Assembly: GCF_019753045.1 (NCBI RefSeq)
Contig: NZ_JAIELN010000012.1
Location: forward strand, 1-64,000
Length of the DNA stretch: 64,000 bases
Direction of reading: 5' to 3'
From: Hyphomicrobium sp.
GTDB lineage: Bacteria > Pseudomonadota > Alphaproteobacteria > Rhizobiales > Hyphomicrobiaceae
Positions 50,649 to 60,671 of this stretch are shown piece after piece (within the stretch, counting starts at the first letter, position 1; each line of letters opens with the position of its first letter). Under the pieces are notes generated by a model, which had not been told where the DNA came from, did not search any database, and was given only the letters and a program-made list of their open reading frames with translations. Position numbers and translations under genes: made by a program.

Positions 50649-52100
50649 TCATCGCGTCAGGTACCATGTCACGAGGCGCGTCAGGGTACCGAAGGGCGGC
50701 CGCAAGGCGCCCGTCATATTCCAGCGGCTCTGTTCGAAGATGCCTTTCGCGTGACTGAGCGACCTGAAGCCCTCTATGCCGTGATAAGCGCCGATGCCGC
50801 TCGCCCCCACGCCGCCGAAGGGGAGGTCGTCCTGCGCGAAGTGCAATATCGTGTCGTTAATCGTCACGTTGCCGGATGTCGTACGCTCGAGCACCTTGGC
50901 GCGGTCGGCGCCGTTGGCGCCGAAGTAGTAGAGCGCCAGCGGCCGGGGCCCAGCGTTGATGTGGGCGATGGCGTCCTCGATTTTCCGGTAGGCGACGACC
51001 GGCAGCACCGGGCCAAAGATCTCCTCATTGAGGACATCCATCTCGACGGTGGCCCCGAGGACCACGGTTGGCGCTAGCGTGTGCGGCCGCCGTCGTGCGC
51101 CTTCCGGCTTTGCGCCGACCTCAATCACGCGCGCGCCATTGGAGCGGGCGTCATCGAGAAGCGCGTTCAGGCGGGCAAAGTGGCGCTCGTTGATAACGGA
51201 CGTGTAATCTTCACTCGCCGGTCCCTCCGGGTAGCGCGCCTTGACCGCCTTGTCGTAGGCGGCGACGAACGCCTCCACGTCGTTTTCCTGAACGAGCACG
51301 TAGTCGGGCGAGACGCAGAGTTGTCCCCCGTTCGCGAGCTTGCCGAAGGCGAGGCTCGCTGCCGCGCGGTCGGGAGCGAAGCCGCCCTCGATGACGACGG
51401 GTGATTTGCCGCCGAGTTCCAGCGTGACGGGTACAAGATTGGCGCTCGCTGCCTTCATCACCGCCTTGCCGACCGGTGTCGATCCCGTAAAGACGATGTG
51501 GTCGAACGGCAGCGAGGAGAACGCTGCGCCGACCTCAGGACCGCCCGTCACGACCGCGACCTGCTCAGCGGGGAAGATTTCGGCAAGCATCCGCACCAGA
51601 AGATTGCTGGTAGCCGGCGTGAGTTCCGACGGCTTGATCATCGCACGGTTCCCGGCCGCAATCGCAGTTGCGAGCGGCATGAGCGACAGTCCGACCGGAA
51701 GATTCCACGGCGACATGATGCCCACGACCCCGAGCGGCTGATAGGTCACGCGGGCGCTGGCGGGTGCGAAATGCATCTCCACGCGCCGCTTCTGCGGGCG
51801 CATCCATCCGCGAAGGTTGCGGCGCAGATAGTTGATACCCTGGACGATCGCCATCCCTTCCAGGATCGCCGTATCATTTGCGGAGCGCCCCTTGAAGTCG
51901 TCGTGCAGCGTCTTCTGGAACTCCGGCAAATAGTTGCGGATCGCTTTCTTCAACTTCGCAAGGTCGGCCTTGCGGGCGGCGAGCGATGGCGGCCCATCGC
52001 GCAGGAATGCCGCGCGTTGGCGAGCAAGAATAGCGTCCATGCTCGGGGAAACACGATTGGCGGACTGGAAGGCGTCGGTGCTGGATACGTGGGCATTCAT
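50649..52100 (-). CDS. Coniferyl-aldehyde-dehydrogenase-like protein
   Basis: NAD(P)-dependent aldehyde dehydrogenase of 483 residues. The catalytic cysteine is in NGGQLCVSPDYVLV, the general-base glutamate in LELGGKSPVVI, and the cofactor region is in FTGSTPVGKAVMKAA. The head (LARQRAAFLRDGPPSLAARKADLAKLKKAI) and the C-terminal EQSRWNMTGALRPPFG fit the coniferyl aldehyde dehydrogenase (CalB-like) subgroup, which oxidises aromatic or medium-chain aldehydes. The start at 52100 has AGGAG about 10 bases upstream. It is divergent from a TetR regulator with two operator-like palindromes between them. Confidence 0.88.
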   Translation of the reverse strand: MNAHVSSTDAFQSANRVSPSMDAILARQRAAFLRDGPPSLAARKADLAKLKKAIRNYLPEFQKTLHDDFKGRSANDTAILEGMAIVQGINYLRRNLRGWMRPQKRRVEMHFAPASARVTYQPLGVVGIMSPWNLPVGLSLMPLATAIAAGNRAMIKPSELTPATSNLLVRMLAEIFPAEQVAVVTGGPEVGAAFSSLPFDHIVFTGSTPVGKAVMKAASANLVPVTLELGGKSPVVIEGGFAPDRAAASLAFGKLANGGQLCVSPDYVLVQENDVEAFVAAYDKAVKARYPEGPASEDYTSVINERHFARLNALLDDARSNGARVIEVGAKPEGARRRPHTLAPTVVLGATVEMDVLNEEIFGPVLPVVAYRKIEDAIAHINAGPRPLALYYFGANGADRAKVLERTTSGNVTINDTILHFAQDDLPFGGVGASGIGAYHGIEGFRSLSHAKGIFEQSRWNMTGALRPPFGTLTRLVTWYLTR

Positions 52101-52115
52101 GGCTTGATCTCCTAT

Positions 52116-52171
52116 GTTGACAGTGGCAACTTGTGGGACCATGTAGAAGCTCAGTGTTGACGCTGTCAACA
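52116..52171. promoter_or_regulatory. Twin palindromic operators between ald and tetR
   Basis: TGTTGACGCTGTCAACA (52155-52171) is a perfect 7-3-7 palindrome. GTTGACAGTGGCAAC (52116-52130) is a second copy with one mismatched pair. Their centres are 40 bp apart, about four helical turns. They probably bind the TetR protein and control both divergent genes. Confidence 0.78.
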
Positions 52172-52212
52172 TATGTTTTCATTGTCTACATCACGAACGC
52201 GAGAGCAAGAAT

Positions 52213-52815
52213 ATGCAGGAGAAGAGCAATCGCCCCTACCACCATGGGGATCTGCGGCGGACCGTCATCGAGACGGCGCAGCAGATGCTGCAAGAGGAGA
52301 AGGGCTGGCAGTTCACGCTGCGCGAGGTGGCGCGCCGGGCCGGCGTCAGCCATGCCGCGCCGTACAAGCATTTTCCCGACAAGAGCGCGCTTCTGGCGGA
52401 ACTCGCGGCGCTCGGCTTCGACCAACTGCGCAGCGAGATCGCCGGCGCGCTCGAGCGGCCGTTGCGCTCGGCGCGGGCCGAGTTCGTCGCCGCAGCGAAA
52501 ACCTACGTCCAATTCGGCACGGCCAACCCTTCACTCTATCGACTGATGTTCAGCGGCGATGTCGACAAGGCGGCACATGTGAAGCTGGATGAAGCAGGCG
52601 CTGGCGCATTTGCGGAGCTGACCGGCATCATCGAGCGCGGCCAAGCGAGCGGTGCGTTCAAGAAACATCCGGTGCGTGGACAGGCAGCGGCTGCATGGGC
52701 GCTCGCGCACGGCTTCACGATGCTGACAATAGACGGTCAGCTGATGGCGGAGAAGGTGGGCGCCAAGCCGCTCGATGCCGCGCTCATGTCCATGCTCGAG
52801 GGGCTAGAGACCTAA
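52213..52815 (+). CDS. TetR/AcrR family regulator
   Basis: A 200-residue repressor. The N-terminal helix-turn-helix is TVIETAQQMLQEEKGWQFTLREVARRAGVSHAAPYKHFPDKSALLAELA, and the C-terminal helices (WALAHGFTMLTIDGQLM) match the TetR_C type 13-like ligand domain. It is divergent from the aldehyde dehydrogenase gene and probably represses it and itself through the palindromes at 52116-52171. The inducer could be an aldehyde or aromatic compound. Confidence 0.92.
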   Translation: MQEKSNRPYHHGDLRRTVIETAQQMLQEEKGWQFTLREVARRAGVSHAAPYKHFPDKSALLAELAALGFDQLRSEIAGALERPLRSARAEFVAAAKTYVQFGTANPSLYRLMFSGDVDKAAHVKLDEAGAGAFAELTGIIERGQASGAFKKHPVRGQAAAAWALAHGFTMLTIDGQLMAEKVGAKPLDAALMSMLEGLET

Positions 52816-53239
52816 AACGGCGCCGGCGGCGCCGCATCGACCAATCGACTCCCGGACGTGGACATCTGCGACGGTGCCGAGAAGAGGCGTCGCCATCACC
52901 ATTTAACTTCCGCTCTTGGGAGTGAGCGATCGTTCTGACGGTCGGGCCAGATTGTCTGTCATGGCCCGCTATTGGCCCTAAGCGGACCTCAATACCGGCC
53001 GATCTCACTTCAGCTGATGAACGGAAATCGCGCTTCCGGAGTGGGATAGCATCTACCGATCAACGTCAACGACGAAGCAGAAGTTCTCATCTTCATCATC
53101 TCGGGCGCGCCAACCTCTCGTTGAAATAGCAGGAACTTTTCAGGCGTTGTTCCCGACGTAGAAGCGGAACAAGCGCGATACTGCTGCGGATAAGTTGACG
53201 AAACCGGTTACAGTCGGGCAAGCCAGTCGGCCCAGATCG
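52816..53239. other. Intergenic, no intact gene
   Basis: About 420 bp. No gene is seen. The right end, from roughly 53190, may include remnants of the N-terminal part of the flavin monooxygenase pseudogene that follows. Confidence 0.45.
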
Positions 53240-54399
53240 GCTATGACGTGGCGACCATTTCCGTTGCACCCAATTTATGTTCGAACCGCCGTACCTTCTC
53301 GCGCGCAGGCTTTCGACCTTGGATCATCTCACCAAGGGCCGCGTAGCTTGGAACGTCGTGTCTTCTTATTTGAACAGCGCCGCCCTCAATATCGGCATGG
53401 ACAAGCAAATCGGTCACGACGAGCGCTACGACATCGCCGAAGAATACATGGAGGTAATGTACAAGCTCTGGGAAGGTTCGTGGGAAGATGGCGCCGTTCA
53501 CCGCAACAAGGAAACGGGCGTCTTTACGGATGGCAGCAAGGTCCATCCGATTCAGCATAACGGAAAGTACTTCAAGGGTCCCCGGCTTCCACTTGTGCGA
53601 GCCGTCTCCGCAGCGCACTCCGGTGATTTTCCAGGCTGGCGCATCGGGGCGCGGCCGCCAATTCGCGTCCAAGCATGCCGAAGGCATGTTCATCCTGACG
53701 ACGAACGTCCGGCAGGCGCGGAAGATGACGGACGACATCCGCAATCAAACCGAAGCACAGGGTCGTTCTCGCGACTCAGTGAAGATCTTCATGCTGTTGA
53801 CCGTCATCACTGGTGCGACAGACGAAGCTGCGCAGCGGAAGTACGAGGAATATCTTTCGTATGCGAGCCCCGAGGGCATGCTTGCGCCGTTCGGTGGCTG
53901 GACCGGTATCGACTTCTCGAAGCTCGATCCAGACGAACCGCTCAAGGCCATGGACAACGACAGTCTTCGCACAACACTCGAGTCGCTCACCAGCGGCAGC
54001 GACAAGGCGTGGACGGTCCGGGATGTCATCAAGAACCGCTGCATCGGCGGCCTCGGACCCGTGCTCGTTGGTGGACCGCAAAAGGTTGCCGACGAACTGG
54101 AGCGTTGGGTCGACGAAGGCGGAGTCGATGGCTTCAACCTCGCCTATGCCGTGACGCCCGGAACGACGACCGACTTTATCGACTATGTCGTGCCCGAACT
54201 GCGCAAGCGCGGCCGCGTGCAGACGTCGTACAAGGAAGGCACGATGCGCGAAAAGCTCATCGGCACGAAGGACGGCAACGTCGAGAGCACGCACCCGGCT
54301 GCTCAGTACCGGACTGCATACGTTGGCAAAGAGAGCGTTGCCAGCAAAACGATCGAGTCAAAGTTCTCGGACGTCACGAAGGTCCCGGAAACAGTCTAA
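53240..54399 (+). pseudogene. Frameshifted LLM flavin-dependent monooxygenase (NtaA/DmoA type)
   Basis: The coding matches long-chain FMN monooxygenases of the NtaA/SnaA/DszA group. PPYLLARRLSTLDHLTKGRVAWNVVSSYLNSAA and the AEEYMEVMYKLWEGSW block are in one frame; VPGFHLCEPSPQRTPVIFQAGAS and the rest to TKVPETV are in another. The shift lies at the GGGTCCCC run near 53576-53583, where one extra base turns KVPGF into KGPRL. A second break near 53265 separates VATISV from the PPYLL frame, and the first 100 or so residues are missing. The intact enzyme type includes dimethyl sulfide monooxygenase of Hyphomicrobium; that identity is only a guess. Confidence 0.8.
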
Positions 54400-54558
54400 G
54401 TCTAGCGCTTCGACACATCTGACCAGCGAGGCGGGACCCAGCGGTTCCGCCTCGTATTGCATCACGATCAGCGAATGCCGCTGACGAAACAACATGCCAC
54501 GACCGGCGTATCCGCCTTCACTGCTCGAGCGCCTGGTCGCAACAGGAGGAAAGACCCA

Positions 54559-54855
54559 ATGGCCAAGCTTGCACTCTACGTTCGTCTCGAAGCGAAGCCC
54601 GGAAAAGAGACTGCTCTTCAACAGTTCTTGGAGAGCGCGCTTCCGCTCGCCGTCAACGAGCCCGGCACGCCAGTCTGGTTTGCACCGCGTTTCGGCCCAA
54701 GCACATTCGGAATATTCGACGCCTTCGAGACCGAAGAAGGCCGCCAGGCTCACCTCAACGGCCCGATCGCGGCGGCGCTCATGTCGAAAGCAGACGAACT
54801 CCTCGCGTCCGCACCGAAAATTGAGCAGGTGGATGTGCTCGCGGCCAAACTCTGA
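54559..54855 (+). CDS. ABM-type putative quinol monooxygenase
   Basis: A 98-residue ferredoxin-like dimeric alpha-beta barrel protein. LALYVRLEAKPGKETALQQFL and WFAPRFGPSTFGIFDAFETEEGRQAHL are the antibiotic-biosynthesis-monooxygenase/YgiN pattern. AGGAGG about 10 bases before ATG 54559 decides the start. It follows the broken flavin monooxygenase by 160 bp and may once have shared its pathway. The substrate is unknown. Confidence 0.87.
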   Translation: MAKLALYVRLEAKPGKETALQQFLESALPLAVNEPGTPVWFAPRFGPSTFGIFDAFETEEGRQAHLNGPIAAALMSKADELLASAPKIEQVDVLAAKL

Positions 54856-55177
54856 GGCTCATCATGGCGAAGAAGCGCCATAGGCAAGGATGGCAGCGAA
54901 CCCACCAGCGCCGTGTGGCGAGGACAGAGAACGCGACTTCCCGATCCGCCGCACCGTCACGGGACACCGTTTCGGCATGGAACGAATGAAGGTCCGGCGT
55001 TAGGCGCCGGACAAGACGCGTTTGCAATTCACAGTCGATCAGATCGCATCGAGGAGGGTCAGTCCAAAATTCCCGAGTAGCGGGCCGGAACGGAATCTCC
55101 ATCGACGCTGTTGGGCACATTGCACCCACGGCAACGGTATAACGGAGAGTTTCGGTCTTCTCCGACTGGAGGCGCGT
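54856..55177. other. Intergenic; one possible 42-residue ORF
   Basis: About 320 bp. An ATG at 54864 opens a 42-codon basic reading frame (MAKKRHRQGWQRTHQRRVA and on) to a stop at 54992, with GAGG 7 bases upstream. I cannot say whether it is translated. The rest should hold the katE promoter. Confidence 0.35.
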
Positions 55178-57325
55178 ATGGCTACCGGAAAGCAACGTCC
55201 CGTCAAACGAAGCGCTTCTCAAAAAGGCCTGACGCCTGCCTCCAATCCGGCCGGCCCACACAAGACTGGTGTCGGGAAGGGAGGAGAGATTCACCAACAA
55301 TCCACCAGCTCCGACATTTATCTTACGACCCAGCAAGGAATCCCGGTTGCGGACGACCAGAATTCGCTAAGGGCCGGAAGCCGCGGCCCGACGCTTCTGG
55401 AAGACTTCCATTTTCGCGAAAAGATCTTTCACTTTGATCATGAACGCATTCCCGAGCGCGTTGTCCATGCCCGCGGCTACGGTGCGCATGGATATTTCGA
55501 GCTCACCAAATCTCTTTCAAATGTCACGCGCGCAGACATCTTCCAGAGGGTCGGCGAAAAAACCGAAGCATTCGTTCGCTTTTCGACGGTCGCCGGCAGC
55601 AAGGGATCATTCGACTTGGCGCGCGATGTCCGCGGGTTCGCCGTCAAGCTCTATACCAAACAGGGTAACTGGGACCTCGTCGGCAACAACATTCCGGTAT
55701 TCTTCATTCAAGACGCCATCAAGTTCCCCGACGTCATTCATGCCGTGAAGCCCGAGCCGGACAGAGGATTTCCTCAAGCCCAGTCGGCGCACGATACGTT
55801 CTGGGATTTCATCTCGTTGACCCCGGAAAGCCTGCACATGGTCATGTGGATCATGTCGGACAGGGCCATTCCGCGATCATTCAGGTTCATGGAAGGCTTT
55901 GGCGTACACACGTTCCGCTTTCTCGACGAAAAAGGCCGATCTACGTTCGTCAAGTTCCATTGGAAACCGAAGCTCGGTCTGCAGTCCGTCATGTGGAACG
56001 AAGCCGTCAAAATCAATGGCGCGGATCCCGACTTCCACCGGCGCGATCTTTGGGATGCGATTACGAACGGCAATTTCCCTGAGTGGGAACTCGGCGTTCA
56101 GCTATTCGACCAAAAATTCGCGGACAAGTTCGCATTCGACGTTCTCGACGCCACAAAGCTCATTCCGGAGGAAGTGCTTCCGGTGCAAATCGTCGGCCGT
56201 CTCGTCTTGGACCGGGTCGTCGACAATTTCTTTGCCGAGACGGAGCAGGTCGCGTTCTGCACCCAGAACATTCCGCCCGGCATCGACTTCAGCGACGACC
56301 CGTTGCTGCAGGGGCGCAACTTTTCCTATCTCGATACGCAATTGAAGCGTTTGGGCAGCCCAAACTTCACGCATCTCCCCGTCAACGCACCGCGCTGCCC
56401 GTTTGCCCATTTCCAGCAAGATGGTCATATGGCGATGCATAACCCAAAAGGGCGAGCCAACTACGAGCCCAACAGCTGGGGCGAGGAAGGCGGACCGCGC
56501 GAAACTCCATCGTTGGGATTTCGGAGTTTCGCCGAACCGGTCGATGGTCCGAAGCAGCGGTTACGACCGGAAAGTTTTGCCGATCACTATAGCCAAGCGC
56601 GCATGTTCTATCGGAGCCAGACTGTACCTGAGCAGAAGCATATCGCCGATGCTGTGGTGTTCGAGCTGAGCAAGGTCGAGCAGCCGCATATACGCGAGCG
56701 CATGGTCGCGCACCTTCTGACCATCGATAAAGCTCTGGGTCGAAAAGTTGGAGAAGGCCTCGGGTTGAATCTTCCTGCTCCCGCCGTTCCCGCAAAGAAG
56801 CCGATCGATGCCGGCACGTCCGAGGCTTTGAGCATCGTGGCACGCGGCCCCGGCACATTCGCGGGCCGAAAGCTTGGCATCCTCGCAACATCCGGCGCCG
56901 ACGCGAAGACGTTCAAGGCGCTCGTCAGTGCCGTCGAAAAGGCAGGAGGTGTCTGCGATCTGGTGGTTCCGAAGATTGCGGGCATCACTCTTTCCGACGG
57001 GACCGAGGTCGCGGCGAAGCAAAAGATAGACGGCGGGCCTTCAGTGCTCTTCGATGCGGTCGCTGTCCCCACGAGCGAGGAAGGCATTGGGCCGCTGCTG
57101 AAAGATGCGCCGAGCCAGGACTTCGTGCGCGACGCCTTCGCACACTGCAAGTTCATTGCATTCACGCCGGACGCGAAACCGCTGCTGGAGATGTGCGGCA
57201 TAACCGACGACGTTCTCGATGAAGGGTGCATAGAGCTGACGCCGGCGAACGGTGCGGCGTTCGTCAAGGCGTGCGGCAAACTTCGGTTATGGGACCGCGA
57301 GGCCAGCATCGATCTCGACGCTTAG
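55178..57325 (+). CDS. katE: Large-subunit catalase (KatE, HPII type)
   Basis: Haem catalase of 715 residues, the large-subunit clade. The catalytic His is in [13 protein letters not shown], the Asn in [20 protein letters not shown] and the haem-ligand Tyr in [13 protein letters not shown]. The C-terminal 170 residues ([29 protein letters not shown] and on) form the flavodoxin/DJ-1-like domain found in HPII. ATG 55178 follows GGAGG; in-frame sequence back to 55022 is not catalase-like. The N-terminal arm is long and basic, as in HPII. It is probably a stationary-phase or stress enzyme. Confidence 0.96.
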   Translation: MATGKQRPVKRSASQKGLTPASNPAGPHKTGVGKGGEIHQQSTSSDIYLTTQQGIPVADDQNSLRAGSRGPTLLEDFHFREKIFHFDHERIPERVVHARGYGAHGYFELTKSLSNVTRADIFQRVGEKTEAFVRFSTVAGSKGSFDLARDVRGFAVKLYTKQGNWDLVGNNIPVFFIQDAIKFPDVIHAVKPEPDRGFPQAQSAHDTFWDFISLTPESLHMVMWIMSDRAIPRSFRFMEGFGVHTFRFLDEKGRSTFVKFHWKPKLGLQSVMWNEAVKINGADPDFHRRDLWDAITNGNFPEWELGVQLFDQKFADKFAFDVLDATKLIPEEVLPVQIVGRLVLDRVVDNFFAETEQVAFCTQNIPPGIDFSDDPLLQGRNFSYLDTQLKRLGSPNFTHLPVNAPRCPFAHFQQDGHMAMHNPKGRANYEPNSWGEEGGPRETPSLGFRSFAEPVDGPKQRLRPESFADHYSQARMFYRSQTVPEQKHIADAVVFELSKVEQPHIRERMVAHLLTIDKALGRKVGEGLGLNLPAPAVPAKKPIDAGTSEALSIVARGPGTFAGRKLGILATSGADAKTFKALVSAVEKAGGVCDLVVPKIAGITLSDGTEVAAKQKIDGGPSVLFDAVAVPTSEEGIGPLLKDAPSQDFVRDAFAHCKFIAFTPDAKPLLEMCGITDDVLDEGCIELTPANGAAFVKACGKLRLWDREASIDLDA

Positions 57326-57500
57326 CCAAACGCGCCAGATCGTTTTGAAACGGGAACCGCGGCGGTGCAATGCCTGGCAACCGATTGCCGGGTATGTGCG
57401 TTGCTATCCCAGCTTGGATAGCGCCGATGGCAGCCTATTCGGGCAAGAGCCAAAACATCCATTCACGCGACAACTGGGAAATCAGGCGGCAGTGACAGTC

Positions 57501-58568
57501 ATGGACAAGCCATCCCCGTCATTAGAACTGCCCACGCATGGGGCTGCTACTTTACCCAGTGTCACGGTTGACAGTTACAATATCGAGGTGTGCGACTACG
57601 ACGGGTTCGTCGGCGACAAAGCGAGCAAGGGCGCATTTTGGGACATCGTCGAGAAATGGCGCAAGGCGCTCCGGAAGGCCGGTGAAGACCCGTTCGGAAA
57701 AACGGCCACGGAAGAGCTATCGAAGAAGCAGTTGGTCGACGAATTAGAAAATGGTGATCCGGAAGCTGCCGGCGTCGTACAAAGTGCGGTCGAAGAATTT
57801 TCTCAGCAATTCGCCCATGTCATCCGGCGCTTTTTGCGGACCAAGGAATGGCGAGATACCGAAGCTATCGTCATTGGTGGAGGGTTTCGCGGCAGCAGAC
57901 TGGGAGAACTCGTGGCGGGCCGGACAGGGCTCATTCTCAAGGCCGAGAAACTCAAGGTCGACCTTGAAATGATACATAACGACCCCGACGACGCCGGTCT
58001 TATCGGTGCGGCCCACTTGCTGCCGCCCTGGATGCTCAAGGGACACGATACGATGCTAGCCGTTGATATCGGCGGCACCAACATACGCGTCGGCACGGTC
58101 GAATTGAACATCGGAAAATCACGAGATCTCGTGAAAAGTAAAGTGGCGAATTCAGAGATCTGGTGCCATGCGAAGGCCGAGACGGACCGGCAGGGCGCGG
58201 TCGGCCGATTGGTGAAGATGCTCGAGGACCAAATTCGCTGGAACGGCAAAGAGAAGCTCGCGTTGGCGCCCGTTATCGGCATTGGCTGCCCAGGGATCAT
58301 CCGTGAGGATGGCTCGATCGATCGGGGCGGCCAGAATCTTCCCGGCAATTGGGAAAGCAGCAGCTTCCATCTTCCCAGCAGCATCAAAGAAAAGATAGGA
58401 GAGATCGGCGGATCCGAAGCGATGATCGTCATGCATAACGATGCGGTCGTTCATGGATTGAGCGAATTACCCCATATGCAAGATCGCAAGAATTGGGCTG
58501 TTCTGACGATTGGAACGGGCCTTGGCAATGCGCGCTTCACCAACCGCGATGTGAAGAAAACGAAATAA
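57501..58568 (+). CDS. ROK family sugar-kinase-like protein, apparently circularly permuted
   Basis: A 355-residue protein with ROK motifs in rotated order. Residues 85-175 carry what is normally the C-terminal lobe: VVQSAVEEFSQQFAHVIRRFL, EAIVIGGGFRGSRLG and DPDDAGLIGAAHLL. Only then comes the N-terminal ROK motif, MLAVDIGGTNIRVGTVEL at about 182-200, followed by IGIGCPGIIRE, GQNLPGNW, NDAVVHGL and a final VLTIGTGLGNARF close to the stop. The phosphate loop, the acidic ND and the GTG motif are all kept, so activity is plausible. The substrate is unknown. ATG 57501 is the probable start. It lies 175 bp after katE. Confidence 0.82.
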   Translation: MDKPSPSLELPTHGAATLPSVTVDSYNIEVCDYDGFVGDKASKGAFWDIVEKWRKALRKAGEDPFGKTATEELSKKQLVDELENGDPEAAGVVQSAVEEFSQQFAHVIRRFLRTKEWRDTEAIVIGGGFRGSRLGELVAGRTGLILKAEKLKVDLEMIHNDPDDAGLIGAAHLLPPWMLKGHDTMLAVDIGGTNIRVGTVELNIGKSRDLVKSKVANSEIWCHAKAETDRQGAVGRLVKMLEDQIRWNGKEKLALAPVIGIGCPGIIREDGSIDRGGQNLPGNWESSSFHLPSSIKEKIGEIGGSEAMIVMHNDAVVHGLSELPHMQDRKNWAVLTIGTGLGNARFTNRDVKKTK

Positions 58569-58647
58569 TAGTCGCTCAGCGGCCTTGATAAGATCTCGTT
58601 CGAAGCAAAACATTAAGCCTCGGCAATTTCATAGTTGAGGGTGAGTG

Positions 58648-60294
58648 ATGGCCGATATTGTAATCGTCAATCCGCGCTTCAACACGTCGTTCTGGGGTAT
58701 GGAGAAATGTATGGGGCTGCTTGGCAAGCGAGCGAATCTGCCTGTCGCCTGCCTGCCTTTGCTCGCGGCTCTCGTTCCAAAGCACCACGACGTGACCATT
58801 GTCGACGAGAACATCGAAGACATCGACTTCGCTCGTCTCGCACGGGCCGACATGGTGTGCGTCACGGGCATGACTGTCCAGGGAACACGGATGCGGGAAA
58901 TCCTAAAGGAGGTTCGCGCTCGCGGCGCCTTCACTGTCGTCGGCGGCCCGATGGCCACCGTCGAGCCGGAAGAACTGGAGGATCTCGCCGATGTTATTTT
59001 CGTCGGCGAAGCTGACCTTACGTGGCCGCAGTTCATCAATGAGTGGGAAGTCGGCCGTCATGCTTGCCGCTACGAGCAACACGACAAGACCGACATGACG
59101 ACTTTGCCGCCGCCGCGGCTCGATCTCCTCAAATCGCAACATTATATGTTCGGGAGCATGCAGATCTCACGTGGGTGCCCGTTCACCTGCGAGTTTTGCG
59201 ACATCATCGTCACCTTCGGGCGAAAACCGCGTTTGAAATCCACTCAGCAAGTGCTGGCGGAACTCGACGCCTACTATCGCGAAGGCATCAAAATCGTCTT
59301 CGTCGTCGACGACAACTTGATCGGCAACAAGAAGGCCATCAAGCCGATGTTGCGTGAGATCGCAAAATGGCAGGAAGACCATGCCTACTCGCTCACTCTC
59401 TTCACCGAAGCATCGTTGGATCTTGCGGAAGACGACGAGTTGATGAGCCTAATGGGGCGGGCCGGTTTTCAAAGTGTGTTCATTGGCATTGAAAGCCCTG
59501 ATGAAGCGTCTCTCAAAGAAACGAAGAAACTTCAGAACGTGCGTGAAAGAGCGGGCACACTGACTGAACGCGTAAAACGCATTCAAGACAGCGGGATTGA
59601 CGTCTGGTGCGGAATGATCGTCGGATTCGACAACGATAAGCCGGGGGCGTTCGATGTTCTTCCGGGGTTTCTAGCTGAAGCGAGGATCGCGAACGCTCTC
59701 ATCGGCTTGCTACACGCTATACCGACTACGCCGCTGTTCGATCGCCTGAAAGCCGAGGGCAGATTGAATGACGCTGCAGGCAGCGAGAATTTTGGCACCA
59801 ACGTCATTCCGCTCGGCATGTCGCCAGGCATGTTGCGGGAAGGTTTGACCAGAGTGACCGAGAATTCCTACTCAGCGGATGCCTACTTCCAGCGGCTCGA
59901 TGCTTTGTTCGTCGATGGTGGCTTCAAGTTCGCGGCTCATCGACTCCCTTATTGGCGGAACCATCGGCTAGCGTGGGCAAAGAGCTGCCTTGAGGATTAT
60001 GTGAAGTTCCTTGTGCTGGCGACGCGTCTTGTTCGCCGCGTCGAAGACAGAAGCTTGGCGCGCCGTTATCGCGCGCAGCTGCTCCGCGCCTTTCGAGCCC
60101 GCGCGTTTGAGCCTCAGCTGCTCTTTACCTACGCAGTGAAAACGGCAATGCACTATCATTACGATGCGATCGCGAAGAGCCTTTCGGCTTCAGCCGGCGG
60201 CCCGGTCCCGGAGTCGGTGCGCTCATTTTCGCGCGCACGTTCGCGCGATACCGCCGATCGGGTTACGACAGTCGGCAATCGCGCGGTGCATTAG
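58648..60294 (+). CDS. B12-binding domain radical SAM protein (DUF4070 type)
   Basis: A 548-residue enzyme. The N-terminal 130 residues are a cobalamin-binding Rossmann domain (LLAALVPKHHDVTIVDENIEDIDF, VVGGPMATVEPEEL). The radical SAM cluster motif is RGCPFTCEFCDII (CxxxCxxC), followed by FVVDDNLIGNKKAIKPMLREI and GMIVGFDNDKPGAFDVLPGF, and a DUF4070 C-terminus. Hopanoid methylases such as HpnP belong to this general class, but the sequence alone does not show that this is one. ATG 58648 has GAGGGTGA upstream. It overlaps the convergent 60291-60671 gene by 4 bases. Confidence 0.9.
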   Translation: MADIVIVNPRFNTSFWGMEKCMGLLGKRANLPVACLPLLAALVPKHHDVTIVDENIEDIDFARLARADMVCVTGMTVQGTRMREILKEVRARGAFTVVGGPMATVEPEELEDLADVIFVGEADLTWPQFINEWEVGRHACRYEQHDKTDMTTLPPPRLDLLKSQHYMFGSMQISRGCPFTCEFCDIIVTFGRKPRLKSTQQVLAELDAYYREGIKIVFVVDDNLIGNKKAIKPMLREIAKWQEDHAYSLTLFTEASLDLAEDDELMSLMGRAGFQSVFIGIESPDEASLKETKKLQNVRERAGTLTERVKRIQDSGIDVWCGMIVGFDNDKPGAFDVLPGFLAEARIANALIGLLHAIPTTPLFDRLKAEGRLNDAAGSENFGTNVIPLGMSPGMLREGLTRVTENSYSADAYFQRLDALFVDGGFKFAAHRLPYWRNHRLAWAKSCLEDYVKFLVLATRLVRRVEDRSLARRYRAQLLRAFRARAFEPQLLFTYAVKTAMHYHYDAIAKSLSASAGGPVPESVRSFSRARSRDTADRVTTVGNRAVH

Positions 60295-60671
60295 GAGCGC
60301 TCGGCGCTCCAGACGCCTGAGCACAGACCCGAGGGACCGCTGCCCCTCCAAGTCCCGCCGGCTTGAAATTCACCGAACCGTCCGGTTCCATAGGCAATGC
60401 GTGGGCCAGCCACTGCATTCATCCGAGCCTGCCCGGAACCTGAAATTCGGCCTCCCAATTGAATTGGGTAAAATGCGAAAGATCCGCTGGTCGAGAAAAT
60501 TCGGCCACCGGTTATCTCAAGTCCAATCTCGATGTAGCCGCAATGGCCGTTGGTCGTCTCGGCGACCATGCTCCAATATCCATCGTACCGGGCAGCGGTT
60601 GCGGGCGGAGCCGAATAGATGATTGCGGAAGCGGCCAACAGAGCGATGTTGCTCATACGATTGCCAATCAT
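60291..60671 (-). CDS. Small secreted protein of unknown function
   Basis: A 126-residue protein with a signal peptide (ALLAASAIIYSAPPATAA). The mature part is Gly/Ser/Arg-rich with alternating strands (DGYWSMVAETTNGHCGYIEIGLEI, GGRISGSGQARMNAV, AGGTWRGSGPSGLCSGVWSAER) and two cysteines. Similar small secreted proteins of rhizobia have no known role. AGGAG lies 7 bases before the ATG at 60671. It is convergent with the radical SAM gene. Confidence 0.7.
   Translation of the reverse strand: MIGNRMSNIALLAASAIIYSAPPATAARYDGYWSMVAETTNGHCGYIEIGLEITGGRIFSTSGSFAFYPIQLGGRISGSGQARMNAVAGPRIAYGTGRFGEFQAGGTWRGSGPSGLCSGVWSAERS

Noticed and set aside
53195-53560. A separate 121-residue protein in another frame at the start of the monooxygenase pseudogene
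   Set aside because: The neighbouring frame carries the conserved LLM sequence; this one is its shadow apart from a few residues before the frame break.
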